Source of the DNA: Spirosomataceae bacterium TFI 002
GTDB taxonomy: Bacteria; Bacteroidota; Bacteroidia; Cytophagales; Spirosomataceae
NCBI GenBank assembly: GCA_900230115.1
Contig: LT907983.1
Location: forward strand, 4,448,774-4,512,773
DNA length: 64,000 nucleotides
Reading direction: 5' to 3'
Positions 1-9,354 of this stretch are shown here, one piece after another (the first letter of the stretch is position 1; each line of letters opens with the position of its first letter). A program made the translations under genes and the position numbers. Below the pieces are notes generated by a model. It did not search any database. It worked only from the letters and a program-made list of their open reading frames with translations, and had not been told where the DNA came from.

Positions 1-67
1 AGGATTTTTTTCATTGGTCTAAAAAGAGGTTCGCAATTTATAGCTAATTTTTCTATTCAAAGTTCCT

Positions 68-94
68 TTGTCGATTGAGTTTATGTTATTTTTG
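68..94 (+). promoter_or_regulatory. Candidate Bacteroidetes-type promoter for nhaC-polX
   Basis: TTG at 68-70 and TATTTTTG at 87-94 match the bacteroidete -33/-7 pattern (TTG, then TAnnTTTG). The 16-base spacing is slightly shorter than usual. The box sits about 25 bases before the nhaC start. Position and match are seen; activity is inferred. Confidence 0.4.
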
Positions 95-118
95 GCTAAA
101 CTCTAAAAAACGAACCCT

Positions 119-1567
119 ATGGCAGAAGCCGAAAACAACCTACCACTATATAAAGCACTCATTCCAGTTATTGCGTTAGTTACGCTTCTTGCTATCAACG
201 TAAGTATATTTGGCGATGATGCTCTTTCGGGTTCCAATCAGTTCTTACTCTTGGTGGGTGGAGCGGTTGCAGCTGTGGTTGGTTTTGCTTCCAAAATAAG
301 TTTCAGCGATATGCTGGAAAATGTTTCTAAAAACATTAAATCTACATCAGGGGCAATTCTTATTCTTCTATTTGTGGGAGCCTTGTCCGGAACGTGGCTA
401 ATTGGCGGAATCATTCCAGCAATGATTTATTATGGCCTACAAATCTTAGATCCGAGTTACTTTTTACCTGCCTGCGTAGTTATTTGTGCTATTATTTCTG
501 TTGCTACTGGTAGTAGTTGGACTACTTCTGCAACTGTTGGAATCGCTTTAGTTGCTATAGGCAATTCACTTGGTTTTGATTCTGGAATAGTTGCAGGTGC
601 GGCCATTTCAGGTGCTTATTTTGGAGATAAAATGTCTCCACTTTCGGATACAACCAATCTTGCACCAGCCATGGCAGGGACAGATTTGTTCACCCACATC
701 AAGTATATGGGGTACACTACTATTCCGAGTGTGATTGTAACCTTGATAGCATTTATAATCATTGGACTAACTCAAGATGTAGGAGGTACGGCGGAAACGT
801 CATCTACATTAACTGATATTGAAGCAGCATTCAATATTACTCCTTGGGTATTTTTAGTACCGGTGATTGTGATTTTTTTAATTATCAAAAAAACGGAGCC
901 TTTGATCGCTCTCTTTGTTGGAGCAATTTTAGGAGCTCTTTCTGCAATTATATTTCAACCAGATGTTTTAGCAAAAATTGGTGGGGGAGAAGTACTGAAT
1001 TTTGAAACTGGATATAAAGGTGTGCTCAATGCCTTAACAGTGTCAACTTCGGTAGAGTCTAGTAATACTCAACTTGCCGACCTTTTCCAAGCTAAAGGAA
1101 TGTCTGGGATGTTAAACACTATATGGTTGATAATGTGTGCGATGGTTTTTGGAGGAATAATGGAAGCTATAGGAGCATTAGCAACGATATCAAGAAGCTT
1201 ACTTAGTGTTGCAAAAAGTATTTTTGGACTTTTTGCGAGCACTGTAGGAAGTTGTTTGGCACTCAACTTTACGGCATCCGACCAATACTTAGCAATTGTA
1301 ATTCCAGGGAAAATGTTTGCCAAAGCATACGAAGAAAAAGGCTTAGCACCTGAAAATTTAAGTAGAACTCTTGAAGACTCGGGAACGGTAACATCCGTGT
1401 TAATACCTTGGAATACTTGTGGAGCATACCAGTCTAATGTGTTAGGGGTGGATACAATGAGTTACGTTCCTTATGCCATTTTTAATTATGTGAGTCCTAT
1501 AATGACTCTTATTTTTGCAGCATTTAGAATTAAAATAAAAATGCTTGCTGAAGCGAAAAAAGACTAA
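119..1567 (+). CDS. nhaC: Na+/H+ antiporter, NhaC family
   Basis: A 482-residue inner-membrane protein made almost entirely of hydrophobic segments. The motifs GSSWTTSATVG (residues 131-141) and GAYFGDKMSPLSDTTNLAP (165-183) are characteristic of NhaC antiporters, which export Na+ in exchange for H+ for pH and sodium homeostasis. Length fits the family (about 450-500). The stop and the next gene's start share a base in TAATG at 1565-1569, so polX is probably translationally coupled. The start is the first in-frame ATG after the candidate promoter. The exact substrate (Na+, or malate/lactate exchange as in some relatives) cannot be settled from sequence. Confidence 0.9.
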   Translation: MAEAENNLPLYKALIPVIALVTLLAINVSIFGDDALSGSNQFLLLVGGAVAAVVGFASKISFSDMLENVSKNIKSTSGAILILLFVGALSGTWLIGGIIPAMIYYGLQILDPSYFLPACVVICAIISVATGSSWTTSATVGIALVAIGNSLGFDSGIVAGAAISGAYFGDKMSPLSDTTNLAPAMAGTDLFTHIKYMGYTTIPSVIVTLIAFIIIGLTQDVGGTAETSSTLTDIEAAFNITPWVFLVPVIVIFLIIKKTEPLIALFVGAILGALSAIIFQPDVLAKIGGGEVLNFETGYKGVLNALTVSTSVESSNTQLADLFQAKGMSGMLNTIWLIMCAMVFGGIMEAIGALATISRSLLSVAKSIFGLFASTVGSCLALNFTASDQYLAIVIPGKMFAKAYEEKGLAPENLSRTLEDSGTVTSVLIPWNTCGAYQSNVLGVDTMSYVPYAIFNYVSPIMTLIFAAFRIKIKMLAEAKKD

Positions 1568-3249
1568 TGATTTCGAATTCAACTATATCTGAAATACTCG
1601 AGTTAACGAGTAAACTTCTTACTTTACACGACAGAGACGAAAATAGAGCTAAAGCGTTAGGAGCAATCTCTTTTACAATTGATCGCCTTACTGATTCTAT
1701 TTTCAATTTGGATACAACAGAGATCCAAAAAATTAGAGGAATTGGAAAATCTGTAGCTACAAGTATTGAAGAAATCAAAACAACTGGTTCACTTGCAGAG
1801 CTTGATGGTCTTATAGCCGAAACACCAGAGGGAGTACTTGAGCTTTTTAAGGTAAAGGGTATTGGAGTAAAGAAAATTAAAACGCTTTGGAAAGAGCTTG
1901 GAATAGATAATCTAAATGAACTCAGGATTGCTTGTGAAAATGGCAAAATTGCGGGAACAAAGGGTTTTGGAGAAAAAACACAAACTTCAATTTTAGAATC
2001 ATTAGTTTTTATTCAGGCTCAAGCTGGAAAGCTTAGAATGGATAAAGGAAAAGAGCTCTCTGATCTAGTTTTAGCTATTTTAGTTGATGTATATCCTCAA
2101 ATAGTAGTTAGTGGACAAATTGCTAACAAGGCAGATGTTGTAGATGAACTTTGTTATATAGTGCCACTGAAAGATTTTGGTGGCAAAAAACGACTTCCGG
2201 ATGAGTTTGAGGAAGATTATGCTGAATCTTCTCCTTTCGCTTGGAGGGGTAATCTTCAAGGAAACTCAATGAAAATTGTGATCCATTTTGTGTTGGAAAA
2301 AGACTTCGTTAGTTCTCAAATAATTTATTCATCTGAAGAAGGACATCTTAAACATGTAAGTGAAAACTTAGGCCAAAACTTATTCACTTTTCTGAAAAAT
2401 AAGTCTTTTAGCAGTCAAGAGGAGGCTTATGAACTGTTTGGAAGTAAGTTTATTCCTGAAGAGTTAAGAGTGGGTTTAGGGGAGTTTGAATTGGTCAAGA
2501 GTACAGGTTTAGAAGAACTCATAACATTTGAGGATTTAAAAGGGACTGTTCATAATCACTCTACTTATAGTGATGGGAAACATACACTTCGTGAAATGGC
2601 AACCTTTTGCAAAGATGAATTAGGTCTTGCTTATTTTGGAATTGCAGATCATTCTCAATCTGCTGCATATGCTGGAGGTTTATTGCCTGCAACACTTATT
2701 AAACAATGGGAAGAAATTGATCAACTCAATATAGAATTAGGGCCTTTCAAAATATTGAAAGGAATTGAGTCAGATATTCTTGCTAATGGCTCATTAGACT
2801 ACGAGAATGAAATATTAAAGGAGTTTGACTACGTAGTCGCTTCTGTTCACTCTGGGTTAAATATGGATATTGAGAAAGCTACAGACCGCTTGATCAAGGC
2901 CATTGAAAACCCTTATACTACTATTTTGGGTCATCCCACGGGAAGGTTATTATTGTCGCGTAAAGGATACCCTTTAGACTTCAAAAAAATTATTGATGCA
3001 TGTGCAGCTAATAATGTAGTAATGGAGCTAAATGCTAGTCCATATAGGTTAGATATTGATTGGAGGCTCATACCTTATTGTTTAGAAAAAGGTGTAAAAA
3101 TCTCCATCAATCCTGATGCACACTCTACAGCAGGATTACTTGATATGAAATATGGTGTTAGTGTTGCCAGGAAGGGCGGATTGACAAAAGCCATGACATT
3201 TAATGCCATGGCTTTGAGTGAAGTTGAAAGCTTTTTGAAAAAGGCTTAA
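1567..3249 (+). CDS. polX: PolX-family protein with degenerate polymerase site and intact PHP nuclease domain
   Basis: 560 residues with the layout of bacterial DNA polymerase X. Three helix-hairpin-helix DNA-binding segments lie near 56-67, 96-107 and 131-143, followed by a polymerase-beta-like region (about 150-310) and a C-terminal PHP phosphoesterase domain (about 325-558). The PHP metal motifs look intact: HNHSTYSDG at 329-337, ADHS at 360-363, then later His/Asp clusters ending in NPDAHST. The polymerase motif normally written GS-x-RR...D-x-D reads VVSGQIANKADVVDELCYIV (180-199), which gives Glu and Cys in place of the two Asp. The third carboxylate, usually in VDLR, is replaced by Lys in SMKIVIHF. 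I infer a 3'-5' exonuclease or AP-site repair role without polymerisation. It follows nhaC with a one-base overlap and converges with the MoxR gene, overlapping it by four bases. Confidence 0.85.
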   Translation: MISNSTISEILELTSKLLTLHDRDENRAKALGAISFTIDRLTDSIFNLDTTEIQKIRGIGKSVATSIEEIKTTGSLAELDGLIAETPEGVLELFKVKGIGVKKIKTLWKELGIDNLNELRIACENGKIAGTKGFGEKTQTSILESLVFIQAQAGKLRMDKGKELSDLVLAILVDVYPQIVVSGQIANKADVVDELCYIVPLKDFGGKKRLPDEFEEDYAESSPFAWRGNLQGNSMKIVIHFVLEKDFVSSQIIYSSEEGHLKHVSENLGQNLFTFLKNKSFSSQEEAYELFGSKFIPEELRVGLGEFELVKSTGLEELITFEDLKGTVHNHSTYSDGKHTLREMATFCKDELGLAYFGIADHSQSAAYAGGLLPATLIKQWEEIDQLNIELGPFKILKGIESDILANGSLDYENEILKEFDYVVASVHSGLNMDIEKATDRLIKAIENPYTTILGHPTGRLLLSRKGYPLDFKKIIDACAANNVVMELNASPYRLDIDWRLIPYCLEKGVKISINPDAHSTAGLLDMKYGVSVARKGGLTKAMTFNAMALSEVESFLKKA

Positions 3250-4217
3250 ACCAACTTACTGATAATATCTTCTATAGAAACACCTTCAGCCTCAGCCTTA
3301 AAGTTTCTAACAATTCTATGTCTTAAAGTTGCTACGGCAACCGCTTTAACATCCTCTATGTCTGGAGAGAACTTACCATTCACGAGAGCATTGCATTTTG
3401 CAGCTAATATTAAGTTTTGAGAAGCTCTAGGACCAGCACCCCATTCTAGAAAGTCATTTGCTGTTGGAGCGGCATTTGCAGTATTTGGCCTTGTTTTTTG
3501 AACAAGTTTTACTGCATATTCAATAACGTTGTCAGCAACAGGTACTTTTCTAACTAGGTTTTGGAAATAAATAATTTCTTCTGCGTCAAGTACTTTTTCT
3601 GCTTTTTGCTTTTTATCGCCTGTTGTGTTTTTTACAATAGCTTGTTCTTGTTCAAAACTAGGGTAGTCTAAGTATACCATAAACATAAACCTATCCAACT
3701 GTGCTTCTGGTAGAGGATAAGTACCTTCTTGCTCTATTGGGTTTTGTGTAGCAAGCACAAAGAATGGTTTCTCAAGACCATGCTTTTGACCCGCAATAGT
3801 TACTGAGTATTCTTGCATACTCTCTAACAGAGCTGATTGCGTTTTAGGAGGAGTACGGTTGATCTCATCAGCCAGAATAATATTGGCAAAAATAGGCCCT
3901 TTAATGAATCTAAAATTACGATCGTTATCAAGTGTTTCGGAACCCAAAATATCACTTGGCATCAAGTCAGGGGTAAACTGAATTCTATTAAAGTCTAAAT
4001 CAAGTGCAGACGAAATGGTTTGTATCAAAAGCGTTTTTGCCAAACCTGGTACACCGACTAATAAACAGTGTCCTTGACAAAAAATGGCAGTCAGAAGTAA
4101 CTTTACAGTTTCGTCTTGACCTACAATTACTTTACTAATTTCTGTTGAAAGCTGTTTAAACTTTTTCTCGAGGGCTTTTGCCGCTTCTACGTCGTCTTTA
4201 AAATTTGGGTTGGCCAT
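3246..4217 (-). CDS. MoxR-family AAA+ ATPase
   Basis: 323 residues. Walker A GVPGLAKT (55-62), Walker B IILADEINR (113-121), the TPPKTQSALLESMQE helix and the sensor segment ATQNPIEQEGTYPLPEAQLDRF identify the MoxR/RavA branch of AAA+ ATPases. These act as chaperones that assemble or activate partner proteins, often ones with von Willebrand A domains. Here the partner genes are not adjacent. The gene is instead last in a minus-strand run behind two periplasmic PPIases (8-base gap), suggesting envelope quality control. Its stop overlaps the convergent polX stop by four bases, leaving no room for a terminator. Confidence 0.9.
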   Translation of the reverse strand: MANPNFKDDVEAAKALEKKFKQLSTEISKVIVGQDETVKLLLTAIFCQGHCLLVGVPGLAKTLLIQTISSALDLDFNRIQFTPDLMPSDILGSETLDNDRNFRFIKGPIFANIILADEINRTPPKTQSALLESMQEYSVTIAGQKHGLEKPFFVLATQNPIEQEGTYPLPEAQLDRFMFMVYLDYPSFEQEQAIVKNTTGDKKQKAEKVLDAEEIIYFQNLVRKVPVADNVIEYAVKLVQKTRPNTANAAPTANDFLEWGAGPRASQNLILAAKCNALVNGKFSPDIEDVKAVAVATLRHRIVRNFKAEAEGVSIEDIISKLV

Positions 4218-4225
4218 TATCGCTT

Positions 4226-5557
4226 TTACTGTTCAAATAATTTACAAACACTATACTCTGGGTCAATCTTAATATATACCTCGCCGATGGCCTCTTTGAA
4301 CCATTTGTCAACTTCTCTGTTGCTTTTTTCGGCCATAGCAAATTCTTTTATTTTCTCATAATCGTCTTTCATGTTTACGATATGAGAAGGGTGATACTCT
4401 ACAAGTTTTAAAAGACGCATTCCAGTTTTTCCGTCTGGGCTTCTATAATTCAACGGTTTTGAAACTTTACCAACCTTCATGGTATCCAATGTGAAATACA
4501 AATTTGGTTCCATACTTGCGTCTAAGGACAATCTATTTGATCCTGTTTGAGGGTTGAAAATTACACCGCCAGAATACTTTGTCCCTTCATCCTCACTAAA
4601 CTTTTGAGCCGCCCTTGTAAAAGTAATAGAATCTTTGACAATTTCTAACCTTAAACTATCCAAAAAGTGGGTAGCATCAGTCATATCTAATCTATTATAT
4701 TCTGGGCGAAGTAATATGTGTCTTGCATGGTATTCTTGACCTCTTACTTCGAGAGTTTGAATCAAGTGAAAACCAAAATCACTTTCCACCACATCTGACA
4801 TTTCTCCAGGACTGAGTTGCATTGCAGTTGCTTCAAACTGAGGAACCATTTGTCCCCTTTTGGCCCAACCAAGGTCTCCACCATATGTTTTTGACCCTTG
4901 ATCTTCCGAGTATTCTTTAGCTAAAGTTTCGAACTTCTCACCACCTAGAATTCTTTCTTTGTATTCTTCAAGCTTTTTTACCAACTCAGATTTTTGTGCC
5001 CTTGTTAATTTGGCAAATCTTACAATTTGAGAAACCATAACTTCAGCTGGTACCATTGGTAAGCTATCCTTAGGAATTGAAACGAAAAATCTTCTCACTT
5101 CATTTGGAGTAATTTTAACATCACTAGTAATAGTTTGTTGCATTTTCTGAGCAACAAGTTGTTCTTTTACCGTTTCGCGAACTTCACTTTTAAGAGACTC
5201 AATAGATTTATTGAACTGTTCAACAATGTTCTTTTCACTTCCATATATCCTGATCATCTCACCCATACGGGCATCAAGTTGAGAAGCAACCATTTCATCT
5301 TCAACCAATACCGAGTCAATCTCAGCTTTGGCAACTAGTAGTTTTTGAATAGCCAATGACTCCAAAGCCCTACATTTATCAAGACCTTGATCTTGTTCTC
5401 TTGAGCGAGTTAATAAGTTTTCTACATCCGATTTTAGGATATAGTAGTTATCTATTTTTGCAACGATCTTATCCACGTTTACGGGTTTCTGGGCATTTTG
5501 GGCAAATGCACCAAGCGAAACGAAAAGGATGACAAATATTTTACTTAACAATTTCAT
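4226..5557 (-). CDS. SurA-like periplasmic peptidylprolyl isomerase
   Basis: 443 residues beginning with a cleavable signal peptide (about 1-20, ending AFAQ). An N-terminal SurA-type helical region (IVAKIDNYYILKSDVENL, then helices to about 165) is followed by two parvulin/rotamase repeats. The first has the hallmark GGDLGWAKRGQMVPQFE and DFGFHLIQ; the second is shorter and more divergent (YSGGVIF). This is the plan of the outer-membrane-protein chaperone SurA. It lies between a second PPIase upstream (4-base gap) and the MoxR ATPase downstream (8-base gap), a compact outer-membrane biogenesis operon. Specific clients are unknown. Confidence 0.85.
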   Translation of the reverse strand: MKLLSKIFVILFVSLGAFAQNAQKPVNVDKIVAKIDNYYILKSDVENLLTRSREQDQGLDKCRALESLAIQKLLVAKAEIDSVLVEDEMVASQLDARMGEMIRIYGSEKNIVEQFNKSIESLKSEVRETVKEQLVAQKMQQTITSDVKITPNEVRRFFVSIPKDSLPMVPAEVMVSQIVRFAKLTRAQKSELVKKLEEYKERILGGEKFETLAKEYSEDQGSKTYGGDLGWAKRGQMVPQFEATAMQLSPGEMSDVVESDFGFHLIQTLEVRGQEYHARHILLRPEYNRLDMTDATHFLDSLRLEIVKDSITFTRAAQKFSEDEGTKYSGGVIFNPQTGSNRLSLDASMEPNLYFTLDTMKVGKVSKPLNYRSPDGKTGMRLLKLVEYHPSHIVNMKDDYEKIKEFAMAEKSNREVDKWFKEAIGEVYIKIDPEYSVCKLFEQ

Positions 5558-5561
5558 AGAT

Positions 5562-7898
5562 TTATTTCTGTTGTATAAACTTTTCCTTCAAAAAGCGAAT
5601 TGCTGATGAGTTCGTGTTGATTGGGTATTTTTCGGTTAATTCTTTTTTGAGATTTTCTTCCAATTGGTTTTGATAATCCTTTATTACTCTTGCTTTAGCT
5701 TCTCTCAAGCTTAAATAACCCGGTTCTTGTTCTTTTAGTATTTTGTAATAAGAAAATACATTTGATTTCTCTTCGAATACACCTGACTCACCTACATTAA
5801 GTTTCCAAATGTTTTCTTGAGATTGGTCAAACCATTTTTTTTCAACTGAAAGTAAGTTAACTTTTTCTGGATCTATACTTGGAAGAAGGTCAAGCTCATT
5901 TTTCGAAAAGAATTGGATACTTACTCGTTGGTTTTTTGCCCAATCGAACCTATCAGCTAACCTTGTTTTAGTGTAGTCATATTCTTGAATTCGTGTTATG
6001 GGTAATCCCATTTCGATTAAATAGTTAACAACAGTTTTAATTCTAGTTGAACTCACATAATCTTCTTCAGCCACATCAATGTGCCCACCTATCTCAACAA
6101 TATAGTCTTCATTTTTATCCAATAGTGATACAAGGCCATTCAATCTTATTTTATCTTCATCGCTTATGAAATAATAATTTTTGCTAAAATAAATTGGGTG
6201 AATTCCTCTTTTTAGTCTGTATGGTTTTTCTGCTTCAAACTCACTCTTTACTTTTTCTACGAAAGCTCGAGAATTTCCTTTTATAGCCATTGCATATCTA
6301 CGAGCACTTCTAGCATAAGTTTCTTTGTTCAATTCATAGAACCTTCTTTGTCCCACTGTATCGGCTACCGATTTCTCGAACACGAAATCATTCAAAAAGT
6401 CTGTTGTGACTAGGCTTTCCTTAAGATGCTGAACTTGCAGTGAAAGTTCAGGATTCCATGTTGGAGACATCTGTTCTGCTTCTGCATTAATTAGGTTTGT
6501 TTCAAAAATCCTAAAGTACCTCCGTGTAGCCATCCGTGCATTATATCCAGCGGGAGACTTGTCGTAAGTTTGCCTGTCAATTACGAACTCTACAAACTCT
6601 TTTGCTAAAATATCTTTTCCATTAACCTTGGCTAGTAATAAACTTAGAACTTCAGGGTTGGTATTTTTCCATTTACCCTCCAATATTTTCGCGTCTACAC
6701 TATTTACCAATGTTTGGAATGTAGTAGGGTAGAGTTGATAGTTTAATTTCTTCTTTGAATCAAGGAGCATGCTTTCATCTAGGAAATCACCTCTGCTATC
6801 TGTTGTTACTTTATTTTTAATATAGTCTCTAAGTTTTTCTTTAGGTGCTAGACCTGTTCGATCAACTAATTGAATAATATGGAAACCAACAGAAGTTTTA
6901 ATTACTTCGGAATATTCATTTTCTCTAAGTGCAAAGGCTTTTTGCTCAAATTCAACCTCAGCTCTGGTTCCTATACTGAAGCTCGGTAATAGTCCGCCTT
7001 GAGTTGCGTAAACTTGATCGTCGCTGTCATTAGCAACTAATTCTTCAAAGTCACTTCCAGCTTTAAGTAAACTATACAAACTATCTATCGCTTGCTTTTT
7101 TGCGGATACTTGGACATTGTTGTTCCAGTCAGGCACAGCTTTTAAAATATGTCTTACTGTAACAGATCCTTGCGATGGACGTCTGTCATTAACTTTGACA
7201 AGATGAAAACCTTTTGAACTACGAACAGGAAATGATACTTCACCTTTTTTTAATCCGTAGGCCGCTTTTTCTATTGGATAGTACATTTGTAGTGCACTAA
7301 ACCAGCCTAAACTACCACCTTGATTAGAAGTTCTTTTATCTTGTGAATGAACACGAGCCAATGAGTCGAAGGTATTCTTTGATATCGCATTATTGCGAAT
7401 CTGAAGTAATTCGTTGTAAACATATACACTATCTTCAGGGTCTGCATCGGGTGAAATAGCAATAAAAATATGAGATGCATTTATCTCTTCCTTTAAATGC
7501 TCATACGCCTCATTGATCATTTTATTTAAAAGAGTGCTATCAATCAAATAGTCCTTTGCCAGAAGAGCTTGGTAAGTTGCTATTTCCTCCTTATCATTGG
7601 TGCTTTGACCATAGCCCTTATTTTGAGCTTCAAGGTAGATTCTTTTTTTAAAGATGAGATCATTAAGGGAGCTATCAAAACTTACCGAATCGGTAATTGT
7701 ATAAACTTCGAGCTCTTTTTCTAAAAGGTTTTGGGTAAGTTCTACTTTCCCAACCTCAAGTGCATAAGGCTCTGAGGCAACTTCAATAGGAAGAGAAGGT
7801 ACTTCATTTTTATCCGAAACTGTGGTAGTTAGCGGTTTTTGGCAAGCATTAGAGATAAGTAATATAAATAGTAGGTGACTTGCAATTCTTTTCATCAA
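5562..7898 (-). CDS. Parvulin-type PPIase lipoprotein with an OmpA-like segment
   Basis: 778 residues. The N-terminus MMKRIASHLLFILLISNAC is a lipoprotein signal with Cys19 as the likely lipidated residue. Two parvulin repeats follow: NASHIFIAI...GGSLGWFSALQMYYPIE...GFHLVKV, then VRHILKAV...GGLLPSF...GFHIIQLVDR. Near residues 579-660 a stretch reads like an OmpA C-terminal domain (VEIGGHIDVAEEDYVSSTR, then KNQRVSIQFF), although the canonical peptidoglycan-binding Asp/Arg set is only partly kept. More PPIase-like helices close the protein. The start is one of two adjacent ATG codons. It leads the three-gene minus-strand operon. The PPIase and lipoprotein calls are firm; the OmpA-like call is by eye. 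Confidence 0.8.
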   Translation of the reverse strand: MMKRIASHLLFILLISNACQKPLTTTVSDKNEVPSLPIEVASEPYALEVGKVELTQNLLEKELEVYTITDSVSFDSSLNDLIFKKRIYLEAQNKGYGQSTNDKEEIATYQALLAKDYLIDSTLLNKMINEAYEHLKEEINASHIFIAISPDADPEDSVYVYNELLQIRNNAISKNTFDSLARVHSQDKRTSNQGGSLGWFSALQMYYPIEKAAYGLKKGEVSFPVRSSKGFHLVKVNDRRPSQGSVTVRHILKAVPDWNNNVQVSAKKQAIDSLYSLLKAGSDFEELVANDSDDQVYATQGGLLPSFSIGTRAEVEFEQKAFALRENEYSEVIKTSVGFHIIQLVDRTGLAPKEKLRDYIKNKVTTDSRGDFLDESMLLDSKKKLNYQLYPTTFQTLVNSVDAKILEGKWKNTNPEVLSLLLAKVNGKDILAKEFVEFVIDRQTYDKSPAGYNARMATRRYFRIFETNLINAEAEQMSPTWNPELSLQVQHLKESLVTTDFLNDFVFEKSVADTVGQRRFYELNKETYARSARRYAMAIKGNSRAFVEKVKSEFEAEKPYRLKRGIHPIYFSKNYYFISDEDKIRLNGLVSLLDKNEDYIVEIGGHIDVAEEDYVSSTRIKTVVNYLIEMGLPITRIQEYDYTKTRLADRFDWAKNQRVSIQFFSKNELDLLPSIDPEKVNLLSVEKKWFDQSQENIWKLNVGESGVFEEKSNVFSYYKILKEQEPGYLSLREAKARVIKDYQNQLEENLKKELTEKYPINTNSSAIRFLKEKFIQQK

Positions 7899-8001
7899 TA
7901 CAATTTGGTGCTAGTGATCATTTTTTTAAGGTTTGATCAACCATATAAAATTTTGGCAAAGTTGGTTATTTCTTCCCGTAATAGTAAGTTTTTAACAAAC
8001 A

Positions 8002-9036
8002 TTATAAAAGAGGCTCTTGTTGTGAAAGGCAATGAAAACTACCTAGTCCCCATATGATTTCATCAGAAGCAAGACCAATAACTTCATGATTAGGAAAGCA
8101 TGACTGAATTATTTCAAGTGCGATTTGATCATTGCTACAATTATAAATAGGTACAATCACCCTTTCATTACAAATGTAAAAGTTGGCATAACTTGCGGGC
8201 AACCTAACCCCCTCTGAGAATACTGGGCTTGGCATTGGTAGCTTTATTATATTGAGTAGATCTCCATTAACCAGTCGTATTTTCTCTAACAAATCAATGT
8301 TGGTCTGTAAGATTTTGTGATTTTCATCTTCTGTATTTTCTTCAAAAGCTGCAACAACAGTATTGTTGTTCACAAAGCGAACTGTATCATCTATGTGACC
8401 ATCGGTATCGTCACCTATAATACCATCATCTAGCCAATGAATCTTTTGGACTCCGTAATATTGAATCAGAGCAGACTCTATATCTTCTTTTGTAAGATTT
8501 GGATTTCGGTTTTTATTCAAGAGGCAAGCTTCTGTAGTAATTAAGTCACCTAGGCCATTCACTTCAATAGAACCACCTTCCATTACAATTCCTGGCGTAA
8601 CGCAGTTAACTCCTAGATAGGAAGCCACTTTTTGGGGAACCGCGTTATCGAGATCAAAGGGTGGGTATTTACCTCCCCAAGCATTGTATTCCCAGTTGAC
8701 AAGTATTTTGTCTTTCTTTTCACGATTTATTAGAAATGCAGGTCCATGATCTCTGCACCAACTATCATTGGAACCAAACAAATGCATTTTCACATTTGCC
8801 ATTTGAGTATTGGCTTTTTCTAGCATAATGGTTATTTCATGAGAATGCTCTTCGTCTCTACATATAATATTAACAAACTCTTTTTCCGAAATTGCTTTTA
8901 CAAATGCATTGTACTGAATTTGGACTTTGGGTAGTCTGTCTTCCCAGGTTTCTATATTGTGGGGGTAGGTAAGCCAAGTTGCTGCATGTTTTTCCCATTC
9001 AGCAGGAAAAGAAAATCCATTTTCTTTAGGTGTCAT
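8002..9036 (-). CDS. aguA: Agmatine deiminase / peptidyl-arginine deiminase family enzyme
   Basis: 344 residues, typical for agmatine deiminase, which hydrolyses agmatine to N-carbamoylputrescine and ammonia in polyamine synthesis. Family residues are present: SWCRDHGPAF, NAWGGKYPPFD, VMEGGSIEVNG, DDTDGHIDDTVRF, and the C-terminal GLGSFHCLSQQEP with the predicted nucleophile Cys336. The usual partner, N-carbamoylputrescine amidohydrolase, is not next to it, so an exact substrate match is inferred. It is separated by 103 bases from the PPIase operon on the same strand and may be transcribed independently. Confidence 0.85.
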   Translation of the reverse strand: MTPKENGFSFPAEWEKHAATWLTYPHNIETWEDRLPKVQIQYNAFVKAISEKEFVNIICRDEEHSHEITIMLEKANTQMANVKMHLFGSNDSWCRDHGPAFLINREKKDKILVNWEYNAWGGKYPPFDLDNAVPQKVASYLGVNCVTPGIVMEGGSIEVNGLGDLITTEACLLNKNRNPNLTKEDIESALIQYYGVQKIHWLDDGIIGDDTDGHIDDTVRFVNNNTVVAAFEENTEDENHKILQTNIDLLEKIRLVNGDLLNIIKLPMPSPVFSEGVRLPASYANFYICNERVIVPIYNCSNDQIALEIIQSCFPNHEVIGLASDEIIWGLGSFHCLSQQEPLL

Positions 9037-9092
9037 ATGGTTTTTTTTCTTATTAAATTCTAAATAAATAGAGTGTAATTTAAATTAAATGC

Positions 9093-9244
9093 TAACTTTG
9101 CTCCCTGAATTACGAAATGTTCCTCCCAATTGCGAGAGAACGTTGTTAAATTTGAACAAAGATATTCTTCAATTTTTATAATTGATAGAGTGGTTGAATA
9201 AATGATAAAAATAAAAAAGCTCGACTTTGTTGAGCTTTTTTTTT
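9093..9244 (+). ncRNA. Candidate small RNA with its own promoter-like box and terminator
   Basis: On the plus strand a consensus -7 element TAACTTTG (9093-9100) is followed by about 110 bases without a convincing gene and then a classical terminator (9213-9244). No other plus-strand gene lies between polX (ends 3249) and this terminator, so a short independent transcript starting near 9107 is the simplest explanation. A second -7-like box, TAAATTTG, lies at 9147-9154. An 11-codon frame starting ATG at 9118 and a 24-codon frame at 9203 could instead be leader peptides. I do not recognise a known RNA family. Confidence 0.35.
9213..9244 (+). terminator. Intrinsic terminator, probably bidirectional
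   Basis: AAAAAAGCTC (9213-9222) pairs with GAGCTTTTTT (9232-9241) around a nine-base loop and is followed by more T. The A-tract on the other side would also serve the minus strand. Confidence 0.7.
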
Positions 9245-9354
9245 ATGTCTTTAAGTTCCTGTATTTAATATAGGTTGATTTGCTAGTCATACTCTAATGT
9301 CATACTTTTAATTTGGTGACTGATTCGTATTTTATATTATTTCTAATAAAACTC

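Noticed and set aside
7875-8057. Possible 60-residue plus-strand gene between the PPIase and deiminase genes
   Set aside because: It overlaps both real genes in antisense and has no family-like composition.
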